NCBI RefSeq assembly: GCF_023614235.1
Contig: NZ_CP094264.1
Coordinates: 3,348,001 to 3,412,000, forward strand
Length of the DNA stretch: 64,000 bases
Source: Streptomyces sp. MRC013
GTDB taxonomy: Bacteria > Actinomycetota > Actinomycetes > Streptomycetales > Streptomycetaceae
Reading direction: 5' to 3'
The notes beneath the pieces were generated by a model that did no database searches, had not been told where the DNA came from, and saw nothing but the letters and a program-made list of their open reading frames with translations. Below, in pieces: positions 50,177 through 59,400 of this stretch (positions are counted from its first letter, which is position 1; every line of letters begins with the position of its first letter). The translations under genes and the position numbers were made by a program.

Positions 50177-51259
50177 GTGACAGAAGCGATCCTCCTGGTC
50201 GGCGGCAAGGGGACCAGGCTGCGGCCGATGACGGTGAACACGCCGAAGCCGATGGTCCCCGCGGCGGGTGTGCCGTTCCTCACGCACCAGCTCGCCCGGG
50301 CCCGCGCGGCCGGCGTCGAACACGTCGTGCTGGCGACCTCCTACCTGGCCGAGGTGTTCGAACCGTACTTCGGCGACGGGTCGGCGCTCGGGCTCCACCT
50401 GGAGTACGTCACCGAGGTGGAGCCGCTCGGCACCGGCGGCGCGATACGCAACGTCGCCCCGCGGCTCACGTCGGGGCCGGACGAGCCCGTCCTCATCTTC
50501 AACGGGGACATCCTCACCGGCCTCGACATCCGCGCCCTGGTCGACACCCACGGGGCCTCGGGCGCCGACGTCTCCCTGCACCTGACCCGGGTCGAGGACC
50601 CCCGGGCCTTCGGCCTCGTCCCGACCGACCGCACCGGGCGCGTCACGGCCTTCCTGGAGAAGCCGCAGACCCCCGAGGAGATCGTCACCGACCAGATCAA
50701 CGCCGGCGCGTACGTGTTCCGCCGGTCCGTCATCGACACGATCCCGGCCGGCCGGCCCGTCTCCGTCGAGCGCGAGACGTTCCCCGGCCTCCTCGCCGAC
50801 GGCGCCCACCTGCAGGGCATGGTCGACTCCACGTACTGGCTGGACCTCGGGACCCCGCAGGCGTTCGTCCGCGGCTCCGCCGACCTCGTCCTGGGCCGCG
50901 CCCCCTCCCCGGCCGTGCCGGGCCGCTGCGGCGACCGCCTGGTGGTGGACGGCGCGACCGTGGCCCCGGACGCCAAGCTCACCGGCGGTACGGTCGTCGG
51001 AGCGGGCGCCGAGGTCGGCGGGGGCGCCCGGATCGACGGCAGCGTCGTCATGGCGGGCGCGGTCGTCGAGCCCGGCGCGGTGGTGACCGACTCCCTCGTC
51101 GGCGAGGGCGCCCGGATCGGCGCCCGCACCGTGCTGCACGGCGCGGTGATCGGCGACGGTGCCCGCGTGGGCGCCGACAACGAGCTGCGCGACGGGGTCC
51201 GCGTCTGGTGCGGCGCCCGCCTGCCCGACGCGTCGGTGCGCTTCTCCTCCGACCAGTAG
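50177..51259 (+). CDS. Mannose-1-phosphate guanylyltransferase-like sugar nucleotidyltransferase
   Basis: A 360-residue NTP-transferase. The N-terminal domain begins with the pyrophosphorylase signature AILLVGGKGTRLRPMTVNTP, and has IFNGDILTGLDI with the metal aspartate, ITDQINAGAYVFRRSVID-like VTDQINAGAYVFRRSVID, and VDSTYWLDLGTPQAF. The C-terminal third is a left-handed beta-helix of hexapeptides (GGTVVGAGAEVGGGARIDGS). This is the ManC/RmlA-like type that makes GDP-mannose or a related sugar nucleotide. ManB is encoded at 63.3 kb, which supports GDP-mannose. Start GTG 50177. The product would feed the glycosyltransferases in this window. Confidence 0.88.
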   Translation: MTEAILLVGGKGTRLRPMTVNTPKPMVPAAGVPFLTHQLARARAAGVEHVVLATSYLAEVFEPYFGDGSALGLHLEYVTEVEPLGTGGAIRNVAPRLTSGPDEPVLIFNGDILTGLDIRALVDTHGASGADVSLHLTRVEDPRAFGLVPTDRTGRVTAFLEKPQTPEEIVTDQINAGAYVFRRSVIDTIPAGRPVSVERETFPGLLADGAHLQGMVDSTYWLDLGTPQAFVRGSADLVLGRAPSPAVPGRCGDRLVVDGATVAPDAKLTGGTVVGAGAEVGGGARIDGSVVMAGAVVEPGAVVTDSLVGEGARIGARTVLHGAVIGDGARVGADNELRDGVRVWCGARLPDASVRFSSDQ

Positions 51260-51323
51260 CCGCCCCGGCCGGGGGCTACGCTGTCCGGGACCGAACGCCC
51301 CGCACCGCACCACTGGAGCCCCC

Positions 51324-52310
51324 GTGGCCGGCCGCTACGCCCCCCGCCCCCGACGCGCGGTCCCGGCGCCCGCCCGGGCCGGCGGCGCCCCGGCGGCGGC
51401 GCCCCGGCGGCGCAGCTGGGCGCCGCCGTGGCCGCTGGACCTCGCGCTCACCCTGGCCCCGCTGCGGCGCGGCCCCGCCGACCCCACCTTCCGGGCCACG
51501 CCCGACGGGGCGTTCTGGCGGACCTGCCGCACCCCCCGGGGGCCCGGCACGCTGAGGGTCGCCGCGCACGGCGGCACCGTCGAGGCCGAGGCGTGGGGGA
51601 GCGGCGCGGAGTGGCTCCTCGACCGGCTCCCCGTCCTGCTCGGGGAGGAGGACGACCCGGACGCGTTCACGCCCCGCCACCGGCTCCTGGCCCTGACCCG
51701 GCGGCGCCGCGCGGGGCTGCGGCTGGTGCGCACCGGACTGGTGATGGAGTCGCTGATCCCCTCGATCCTGGAGCAGAAGGTCACCACGGACGAGGCGTAC
51801 CGCGCGTGGCGGCTGCTCGTGCGCGGCTACGGCGACCCCGCGCCCGGCGCCCCCGCCGGGCTCCGCCTCTCCGTGGTGCCGGAGCCCCGCACGTGGGCGC
51901 TGATCCCGTCCTGGGAGTGGCACCGCGCGGGGGTCGACGGCAAGCGCTCGGCGACCGTGCTCCGCGCCGTGCGGGTCGCCCCCCGTCTGGAGGAGGCGGC
52001 CGGCATGGCGCCCGAGGAGGCCCGGCGCCGGCTGGAACTGGTCCCCGGCGTCGGCCCGTGGACGTCCGCCGAGACGGTCCAGCGCAGCAACGGCGCGCCC
52101 GACGCGGTGACCACCGGCGACTACCACCTGCCCGGCATCGTCGGCCACGCCCTGGCCGGCCGCCGCGACGCGGACGACGCGCAGATGCTGGAACTGCTGG
52201 GGCCGTACGCCGGGCAGCGGCACCGCGCGGCCCGGCTGATCCTGCTCAGCGGCCGCGTCCCGCCCCGCCGCGCCCCGCGCATGACGCCGCGCGACATCGC
52301 CGCGCTCTGA
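51324..52310 (+). CDS. HhH-GPD DNA glycosylase (AlkA-like)
   Basis: A 328-residue DNA-3-methyladenine glycosylase-type protein for base excision repair. An Arg/Pro-rich tail leads to an AlkA-like N-terminal beta domain (LDLALTLAPLRRGPADPTFR). The HhH motif is RRLELVPGVGPWTSAETVQR, and the catalytic aspartate lies in AVTTGDYHLPGIVGHAL. SLIPSILEQKVTTDEAYRAW is the helical segment that lines the pocket. GTG 51324 is chosen to follow GGAGCCCCC. It is probably independent of the neighbouring nucleotidyltransferase, although only 64 bp apart. Confidence 0.88.
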   Translation: MAGRYAPRPRRAVPAPARAGGAPAAAPRRRSWAPPWPLDLALTLAPLRRGPADPTFRATPDGAFWRTCRTPRGPGTLRVAAHGGTVEAEAWGSGAEWLLDRLPVLLGEEDDPDAFTPRHRLLALTRRRRAGLRLVRTGLVMESLIPSILEQKVTTDEAYRAWRLLVRGYGDPAPGAPAGLRLSVVPEPRTWALIPSWEWHRAGVDGKRSATVLRAVRVAPRLEEAAGMAPEEARRRLELVPGVGPWTSAETVQRSNGAPDAVTTGDYHLPGIVGHALAGRRDADDAQMLELLGPYAGQRHRAARLILLSGRVPPRRAPRMTPRDIAAL

Positions 52311-52377
52311 CCGCCCCGCCCGCACCGCCCCGCCCTGTCCGGACCGCGGCGGCCGCGCCCCTGTCCCCGCCGCGACG

Positions 52378-52434
52378 GGCGCGCCCCGGCGGGCGGACCG
52401 TGACCGGCGCGCCCCGGCGGGCGGACCGCGGCCG
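52378..52434. repeat. Duplicated 24-bp GC-rich word in a spacer
   Basis: GGCGCGCCCCGGCGGGCGGA followed by CCG occurs twice, about 30 bp apart, in the 190-bp gap between the glycosylase and fbiB genes, which are convergent. The rest of the gap shows nothing else. Confidence 0.5.
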
Positions 52435-52500
52435 CCCGCGCCCCTGTCCCGGCCGCCGCCTCCGGCGCCCGCCGCCCGCCCCGCCGGGGTCCGCGGGGGC

Positions 52501-53805
52501 TCACCGCACGGTGAGGAAGTCCTCCGGGTCCCGCTCCGGCCGGGGCCCCGCCGGCCCGGCGGGCCGTCCGACCGCGACCGCGCCCATCGGGTCCCAGTCG
52601 TCCGGCAGGTCCAGCACCTCCCGCACCACGTCCCGGCAGAACATCGTCGACGACACCCACGCCGAGCCGAGCCGCTCGCCCGCCAGCGCCACCAGGAGGT
52701 TCTGCACCCCGGCGCCCGCCGCGGCCACGAACATCTCCCGCTCGGCGGCGTCCCGACGCGCGTCCCCGTAGCGGTGGGCGCCGTCCGCGACCAGGCACGG
52801 CACCACCAGGTACGGCGCGTTCCGCAGGATGTCGCCGCGGCGGACGCGCCGGGCGACGGCCTCCTCGTCCAGCCCGTCCCGCCGCAGGTCCGCGACCCAC
52901 GCCTCCCGCATGGCGTCCAGGAGCCGGGTCCGCGCCGCGGCGCTCTCCAGCAGCACGAACCGCCACGGCGCCGTGTGGTGCGGCGCGGGCGCCGTCACCG
53001 CCGCGGCCACCGCGCGCCGTACGGCCCCGGGGTCCACCGGGTCCCCGGTGAAGGCCCGCACGGTGCGGCGCCGCGCGACCGCCTCCCGGATCGCCTCCGA
53101 GGTGCCGAGCCGGAACATGTCGTCGTCCGCGCCGCGCACCAGCGCCCGCGCACCCGGGCCGTCCCCGCCGTCCCCGGCCACCAGGTGCGGCAGGCCGCGC
53201 ACGACGGCGACGGGACGCCCCGCCGTTTTGCCCTTGACCAGGTCCGCGGCGGCGGCCAGCTCGTCCGCGCTGGCCACGACCGTCGCGACGAGCGGGTTCC
53301 CGTACGAGTCGGCACCGCCCCGCAGGTCGTCCAGGACGCGCACCCCGGCCGCCCCGATCGCGACGTCCGTCAGTCCGCTGCGCCAGGGCCGGCCGAAGGT
53401 GTCGGTGACGACGACGCCGACGACGACGCCGAGCCGCTCGCGCAGCCCGGTGCGCAGGGCGCGGGCGGACGCGTCCGGGTCCTCGGGCAGCAGCAGGACC
53501 GTCCCGGCGGGCGTGTTGGACGCGTCGACACCGGCCGCGGCCATCACCAGCCCGTTGCGGTTCTCGACGATCCGCAGCGTGCCGCGCCGGGCGACGACGC
53601 GGACGGTCTCCGCGTCGATGGCCGCCTCGCGGTCCGCGGCGGCGACGGCCCGGCCCTCCGCCTTGCTCACGACCTTGGAGGTGACGAGGACGACGTCGCC
53701 GTCGGCGAGGTCCGGCTCGGCGGCGGCGATCAGCGCGGCCAGGTCGTCGCCCTCCGCGACCTCCGGCATCCCCTCCGGCGCCCACACCCGGTACGAGGCG
53801 GTCAT
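52501..53805 (-). CDS. fbiB: Coenzyme F420 biosynthesis protein FbiB (F420-0:gamma-glutamyl ligase with nitroreductase domain)
   Basis: A 434-residue bifunctional protein. Residues 1 to about 240 are the CofE-like ligase: [36 protein letters not shown], and [20 protein letters not shown]. From about 240 a nitroreductase-type FMN domain follows: [40 protein letters not shown] and [20 protein letters not shown]. FbiB adds glutamates to F420-0 and, by its C-terminal domain, reduces dehydro-F420. ATG 53805 overlaps the fbiA stop (ATGA at 53802-53805). The two form an operon. Confidence 0.96.
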   Translation of the reverse strand: MTASYRVWAPEGMPEVAEGDDLAALIAAAEPDLADGDVVLVTSKVVSKAEGRAVAAADREAAIDAETVRVVARRGTLRIVENRNGLVMAAAGVDASNTPAGTVLLLPEDPDASARALRTGLRERLGVVVGVVVTDTFGRPWRSGLTDVAIGAAGVRVLDDLRGGADSYGNPLVATVVASADELAAAADLVKGKTAGRPVAVVRGLPHLVAGDGGDGPGARALVRGADDDMFRLGTSEAIREAVARRRTVRAFTGDPVDPGAVRRAVAAAVTAPAPHHTAPWRFVLLESAAARTRLLDAMREAWVADLRRDGLDEEAVARRVRRGDILRNAPYLVVPCLVADGAHRYGDARRDAAEREMFVAAAGAGVQNLLVALAGERLGSAWVSSTMFCRDVVREVLDLPDDWDPMGAVAVGRPAGPAGPRPERDPEDFLTVR

Positions 53806-54758
53806 CCGCGGACCTCCTCGGCGAGGGCCAGCGCCTCGCGCGCCATCGCCGCCGCCGCGTCGACGTCGGTCATCATCAGCGGCACGGCCCGGCAGCGGAT
53901 CCCCGCGGCCTCCACCTCCGCGACCGCGTCCGCGTCGACCGTGTCGACGAGCCAGCCGTCGAGCAGCCCCGAGCCGTAGTGGCGGGCGACCGCGCCGGCC
54001 GTCGCCTCCACGCCCACCGCCGCGAGGACCTTGTCGGCCATGCCGCGCACCGGCGCGTTCCCGACGATCGGCGACAGGCCCACGACGGGGACGCCGGCCG
54101 CCGCGACGGCCTCCCGGACGCCTGGCACGGCGAGGATCGTGCCGATGCTCACCACCGGGTTGGACGGCGGGAACAGCACCACGTCCGCCGCGGCGATCGC
54201 CTCCAGCACCCCGGGCGCGGGCTCGGCCCGCTCGGCGCCGACCGGCACCACCGCCTGCGCCTCGACCGAGGCGCGCAGCCTCACCCAGTACTCCTGGAAG
54301 TGCACCGCCCGCCGCTCGCCGTCGATCTCGACCGCGACGTGCGTCTCGATCCGGTCGTCGGACATCGGCAGCAGCCGCACGCCCGGCCGCCACCGGTCGC
54401 ACAGCGCCTCGGTGACGGCGCTGAGCGGGTAGCCGGCGCCCAGCATCTGGGTCCGGACGATGTGCGTGGCGAAGTCGCGGTCGCCGAGGCCGAACCACTG
54501 CGGCCCGACCCCGTACGCCGCGAGCTCGTCCTTGACGGCGAAGGTCTCGTCCGCGCGGCCCCAGCCCCGCTCCTCGTCGATGCCGCCGCCGAGGGTGTAC
54601 ATCACCGTGTCCAGGTCGGGGCAGACCTTCAGCCCGAAGAGATGGATGTCGTCACCCGTGTTGCCGATGACCGTGATGTCCGCGTCGGGCGCGGCCCGCT
54701 TGAGGCCGCGCAGGAAGCGGGCACCGCCGATGCCACCGGCCAGAACCACCATGCGCAT
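53802..54758 (-). CDS. fbiA: Coenzyme F420 biosynthesis protein FbiA (phospholactyl/PEP transferase, CofD)
   Basis: A 318-residue enzyme that joins the activated three-carbon unit to Fo, giving F420-0 or dehydro-F420-0. [20 protein letters not shown] at the start, [20 protein letters not shown] next, and [20 protein letters not shown] in the middle are diagnostic, as is [18 protein letters not shown]. It lies in front of fbiB with a 4-bp overlap. The cysteine dioxygenase gene ends 12 bp upstream in the same direction and may be part of the same transcript. Confidence 0.96.
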   Translation of the reverse strand: MRMVVLAGGIGGARFLRGLKRAAPDADITVIGNTGDDIHLFGLKVCPDLDTVMYTLGGGIDEERGWGRADETFAVKDELAAYGVGPQWFGLGDRDFATHIVRTQMLGAGYPLSAVTEALCDRWRPGVRLLPMSDDRIETHVAVEIDGERRAVHFQEYWVRLRASVEAQAVVPVGAERAEPAPGVLEAIAAADVVLFPPSNPVVSIGTILAVPGVREAVAAAGVPVVGLSPIVGNAPVRGMADKVLAAVGVEATAGAVARHYGSGLLDGWLVDTVDADAVAEVEAAGIRCRAVPLMMTDVDAAAAMAREALALAEEVRG

Positions 54759-54770
54759 GCGGGCAGTCTG

Positions 54771-55298
54771 TCAGGCGGGGGCGGCGCTCCGGGCCTCCGG
54801 GGCGAGGGCGCGGGCGGTCCCGGGCGCGTCGCGCACCGGCATCTCGGTGAGGCCCGGGAAGTAGAGGTGCAGGCTGACGGCCGGTTCGAGCGAGTCGTTG
54901 GCGATCTCGTGGACCCGGCCGGGGGCGACGAACCGGCCCGCCGCGCCCCGGGCGCCCCCGGCGAGCCTTCGCGCGCCTCCGTCCGTACGCTCCGTCAGCC
55001 CGCCCTCCAGCACCGTGAAGTACCCCGAGGACCGACCGTGGTCGTGCGGCCCCGTGCTCTGGCCGGGCAGCCACGACAGCAGCCACACCTCGTAGCCGGG
55101 TCCGGTGCGCAGGCGGTGGTACCAGCGGCTGGTGGCGTCGTACTCGACGAGCGGCGCCCACAGGGCGCGGTCGGCGGCGATGGAGTGGGCGAGGCCGGCG
55201 AACTCGGCCACGGTGGACGGGTGTTCCCCGGCGGGCTGCAGGAGGTGCTGGACGGCGAGGATGTCGCCCGCGACCTGGAGGTCGCTGTCGCTGTTCAC
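54771..55298 (-). CDS. Cysteine dioxygenase
   Basis: A 175-residue cupin enzyme that oxidises L-cysteine to cysteine sulfinate with Fe(II). The iron ligands are H85 and H87 in STGPHDHGRSSGYFTVLEG, and H130 in FVAPGRVHEIANDSLEPA, with the usual cupin spacing. RWYHRLRTGPGYEVWLLSWL precedes them and matches bacterial CDO proteins, which are slightly shorter than mammalian ones. ATG 55298 begins MNSDSDLQVAGDILAV. It is separated by 12 bp from fbiA. The reverse relation to the cysteine desulfurase at 34 kb is only chemical. Confidence 0.92.
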   Translation of the reverse strand: MNSDSDLQVAGDILAVQHLLQPAGEHPSTVAEFAGLAHSIAADRALWAPLVEYDATSRWYHRLRTGPGYEVWLLSWLPGQSTGPHDHGRSSGYFTVLEGGLTERTDGGARRLAGGARGAAGRFVAPGRVHEIANDSLEPAVSLHLYFPGLTEMPVRDAPGTARALAPEARSAAPA

Positions 55299-55985
55299 GG
55301 CGGTGTGTTTCCTCGGTGGAGCGGTTCGGGGAGGGTGCGGCGGGTACGGGTCCGCGCGGTGGCGCCCGGGGGACGGGGCGCGCGCGGATGCGGCGTGGGA
55401 CTCGCCTGGGTGAGGGGCCGGGGCGCTACGGCGTCAACGGCACGAACAGCAACAGCGCGCGTGGACAGCGCGGCGGAACCCACGGGTGGCGTGGGTCGCG
55501 GAGGGCGCTGCGGTCGCTGGCATGCCCCCACGGTGGACCGGCCGGATTCGTTCTGTCAAACCGGTGACCGGTTCGGCGGCGGCGCCTCATCCCATCCGGC
55601 CGGGTCGCGGGCGGGGAGGTTTGCGCCGGCCGGGTCCGGGACACACGGCGCAGGAACCGCCCGTGCGCGCCTCTCCGGGGCCGCGCTCCGACTGTGATCC
55701 GGGCCGCTTCGCCGGCCCGGACGCAACAGGACCGCGGACCCGGTCGTCCCCCCTCGGGGGGAGGCGTCCGGCGGCGGGGTACGGGACGGAGAACGGGCGG
55801 TGCCTTTTTTACCGATTTCAACACTTTCTGCTTCACTTTGGTTCCGCAGAGTGAATACCGGGGCCGATAGCAGATCCCCGCTTGACTGCCCCGGAGATAC
55901 ACACTTGTAATTTCGCTCGTGTCGTTCGGCTGGGAACGGGAAGCGGCGGCATCACGGGGACGTGACAGACAGACGAGGGGCACAG
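55299..55985. promoter_or_regulatory. Long leader region between cysteine dioxygenase and whiB
   Basis: A 687-bp divergent gap without a supportable gene. Its AT-rich core (55800-55860, with CTTTTTTACCGATTTCAAC and AGAGTGAATACCG) is likely the promoter region of whiB, about 130-180 bp before its start. The whiB gene in S. coelicolor is known to have more than one promoter and a long leader. Overlapping long frames here are uniform Arg/Pro sequence. Confidence 0.5.
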
Positions 55986-56249
55986 ATGACCGAGTTGTTC
56001 CAGGAGCTGCTGGTCGAGGACGCGGAGGAGGAAATCGGCTGGCAGGATCGCGCGTTGTGCGCCCAGACCGACCCCGAGTCCTTCTTCCCCGAGAAGGGCG
56101 GGTCCACCCGTGAGGCCAAGAAGGTCTGCCTCGCCTGCGAGGTCCGCTCGGAGTGCCTCGAATACGCACTCGCCAACGACGAGAGGTTCGGCATCTGGGG
56201 CGGTCTGTCCGAGCGTGAGCGCCGCCGCCTGAAGAAGGCCGCCGTCTGA
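55986..56249 (+). CDS. whiB: Sporulation regulator WhiB (Wbl family)
   Basis: An 87-residue iron-sulfur protein. Four cysteines at 25, 48, 51 and 57 (RALCAQTDP, VCLACEVRSEC) ligate a 4Fe-4S cluster, and GIWGGLSERERRRLKKAA carries the G[I/V]WGG turn and basic tail. The sequence MTELFQELLVEDAEEEIGWQ is that of WhiB itself rather than another Wbl protein. WhiB works with WhiA to stop aerial growth and start sporulation septation. ATG 55986 follows GACGAGGGGCACAG. A hairpin follows the gene. It sits upstream of a large envelope glycosyltransferase gene, the usual order. Confidence 0.95.
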   Translation: MTELFQELLVEDAEEEIGWQDRALCAQTDPESFFPEKGGSTREAKKVCLACEVRSECLEYALANDERFGIWGGLSERERRRLKKAAV

Positions 56250-56331
56250 CCCCTCCCCGGGGCCGTCCCGCGGCCCGGGACCCCGGCGGCGGCCGCCGCC
56301 CGATCGCGGACACCACCCGTACGCCCCCGCC

Positions 56332-56376
56332 CAGCGGTCCGCCGCCTGTGCCCTGTCCACAGGCGGCGGACCGCTG
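56332..56376 (+). terminator. Terminator hairpin behind whiB
   Basis: CAGCGGTCCGCCGCCTGTG (56332-56350) and CACAGGCGGCGGACCGCTG (56358-56376) are exact reverse complements with a 7-nt loop, 83 bp after the whiB stop. Confidence 0.75.
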
Positions 56377-56464
56377 TCGTGCCAGCCATTAGTGTGGAGC
56401 CCCGTCAGAGACGCTCCGACGCCCCGCGACGCGGGCGACCCCCGGCCGGAGGGCCCGTACCTCG

Positions 56465-59400
56465 ATGTCCGCCACCACAGCCGCGTTTTCCGCCGCCTCC
56501 CCGACGCAGCAGCCCGAGTTCCCGCGGCACGTCGTCACCGCCGTGCTCGTCTCGCACGACGGGGCGCGCTGGCTGCCGGACGCCCTCGCCGGACTCCTCG
56601 GCCAGGAGCGCCCCGTGCAGTACGTCGTCGCCGCCGACACGGGCAGCGCCGACGAGTCCGCCCGGCTCGTCGCGGAGGCCGTCGGCGACGAGCGGGTACT
56701 GCACCTCGCCCGCCGCACCGGCTTCGGCGCCGCCGTCGACGAGGCCGCCCGCACCGCGCCCGTCCTCGGCCCCGACGAACTGCCCTACCTGAGGCGGCCC
56801 AGCGGCTGGGACCCCGTCGGCAGGACCTGGCGCGACGACGTCCACGAGATGCCCGAGCTGCCGCACGGCGAACCGGTCCAGTGGCTGTGGCTCCTCCACG
56901 ACGACTGCGCGCCCGCCCCCGACGCCCTCGCCGAGCTGCTCCGCGTCGCCGACTCCGACGAGCACGCCGCGATCATCGGCCCCAAGCTCCTCGGCTGGTA
57001 CGACCGCAAGCAGCTCCTCGAGGTCGGCGTCACCATCGCCCACAGCGGCCGCCGCTGGACCGGCCTCGACCGCCGCGAACAGGACCAGGGACAGCACGAC
57101 CAGATCCGCCCCGTCCTGGCCGTCTCCAGCGCCGGCATGCTCGTCCGCCGCGACGTCTTCGAGGAACTCGGCGGCTTCGACCGCCGCCTGCCCCTCATGC
57201 GGGACGACGTCGACCTGTGCTGGCGCGCCCACGCCGCCGGCCACCGCGTCCTCGTCGCCCCCGACGCCGTCCTCCGCCACGCCGAGGCGGCCTCCCGCGA
57301 GCGCCGCACCGTCGACTGCGCCGGCCGCTCCGTCGCCAACCCGCACCGCGTCGACAAGGCCGGCGCCGTCTACACCCTCCTCGCCAACGCGCGCGCGGCC
57401 GCCCTCCCGTACCTCCTCGTCCGCCTCCTCGTCGGCACCCTCCTGCGCACCCTCGCCTACCTCGTCGGCAAGGCCCCCGTCCAGGCCGTCGACGAGGTCA
57501 TGGGCCTGTGCGGCGTCCTCCTCCGCCCCGAGCGGATCGTCGCCGCCCGCCGCCGGCGCGCCTCCCGCGCCGGCGACCCCGCCGAGCTCCGGCCCCTCTT
57601 CCCGCCGCCCGGCGCCACCGTCCGCGCCGCGGTCGAACAGGTCGCCTCCAACTTCGGCGGCGCCGACGCCGACTCCGGCGGCTCGCGGCACGGCGCCGTC
57701 GAGTCCGGCCCCGGCGGCGACGACGCCGACTACCTGGAGGTCGAGCAGTTCGCGCGGCTCAAGAAGATCGCCCGCCGACCGGGCCCGCTCCTCTTCGCGC
57801 TGCTCCTGTTCGTCTCCCTGATCGCCTGCCGGGGCCTCTTCGGCGGCGGCTCCCTCGCCGGCGGCGCACTGCTGCCCGTCGCCGACGACGTCGGCGGCCT
57901 GTGGAGCCGGTACGCCGACGCCTGGCACCCCCTCGGCACCGGCGGCACCCAGAGCGCCCCGCCCTACCTCGCCCTGCTCGCCGCGCTGTCCGGCCTGTTC
58001 CTCGGCTCCACCGGCCTCGCGCTCGCCGTGCTGCTGGTCTGCTCCGTACCGCTCGCCGGCTTCACCGCGTACTTCGCCTCCCGCTCCCTCGTCGAGTCGC
58101 GGCTCCTGCGCGCGTGGGCCGCCGTCGCCTACGCCTTCCTGCCCGCCGCGACCGGCGCCCTCGCCACCGGCCGCCTCGGCACGGCGGTCCTCGCGGTCCT
58201 GCTGCCCCTCACGGCCCGCGCCGCCGTCGCCGCGTACGGGCTGCGCGGCGGCGGGCCCGGCGCCCCGCGCGGCAGCTGGCGCGCCACCTGGGCGTACACC
58301 CTCCTCCTGACGTTCACGACGGCCTTCACCCCCGTCGTCTGGCCGCTCGCCGTCGTCCTCGGCGCCGCCGCCCTCGTCCTGCGCCGCGACGACATCACCG
58401 CGTACGGGCTGCGCCTCCTCGCCGTCGCCGGCACGCCGCTGCTCGTCCTCGCCCCCTGGTCGCTGTCCCTGCTGACCGACCCGGCCGCCTTCCTGAAGGA
58501 GGCCGGCACGCAGATCCGCACGGGCCCGGCGTCCGCGCTCGACCTGCTCGGCGCCAGTCCGGGCGGCCCCCGCACGGTCGGCGGCCTCGTCCTGCTCGGC
58601 CTCGTCCTGGCCGCCCTCGCCGCCCTGCTGCGCGCGGAGCGCCGGTTCGCCGTCCGCAGCGCCTGGGCCGTCGCCCTCGTCGCCCTCCTCTTCGCCGTCC
58701 TCACCAACGGCGCCGGCGAGCACGCCACCGGCTGGGCCGGCCCCGCCACGCTCGTCTACGGCCTCGCCCTCCTCGCCGCCGGCGTGATCGGCGCCGAGGG
58801 CGGCCGCACCCGCGTCGCCGCGCAGAGCTTCGGCTGGCGCCAGCCCGTCGCCGCCCTCGTCGCCCTCGCGGCCGCCGCCGGCCCCCTCGTCTCCGCCGCC
58901 AACTGGATGATCGGCGGCGCCGCGGGCCCCCTGGAGCGCCGCGACCCCACCCAGGTGCCCGCGTTCGTCGCCGAGGAGAGCGTCACCCGCGACCAGCCCC
59001 GCACCCTCGTTCTCGACGGCCCGTCACCCGCCAAGGTCTCCTACGCCCTCGTCCGCGGTTCCGGCGCCCGCCTCGGCGACGCCGAACTGACCGCCGCGGG
59101 CGGCGGCGACCCGCGCCTCGACAAGGTCGTCGCGCACCTCGTCGCCGGTTCCGGGGCCGACCAGACCGCCGAGCTCAGCGGCTTCGCCATCCGCTACGTC
59201 CTGGTACGCGACGGCGCGCCCCGCGAGATGGGCCGCGTTCTCGACGCCACGCCCGGCCTCAGCCGGCTCAGCCAGCGCGACGGCAGCGCCCTGTGGCGCG
59301 TCGACCGCCAGGTCGCCCGCGCCGTCGTCGTCCCCGCCGCCGGCACCGCCGGAGGCGCCGGGGCGGGCGGCGAACCCCTCCCCGTCGGCTCCGGCCCCGT

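Noticed and set aside
56405-58723. A 772-codon Glu/Gly/Asp-rich minus-strand frame opposite the large glycosyltransferase
   Set aside because: Antisense of Ala/Leu/Arg-rich membrane segments gives this composition; no start site or family.
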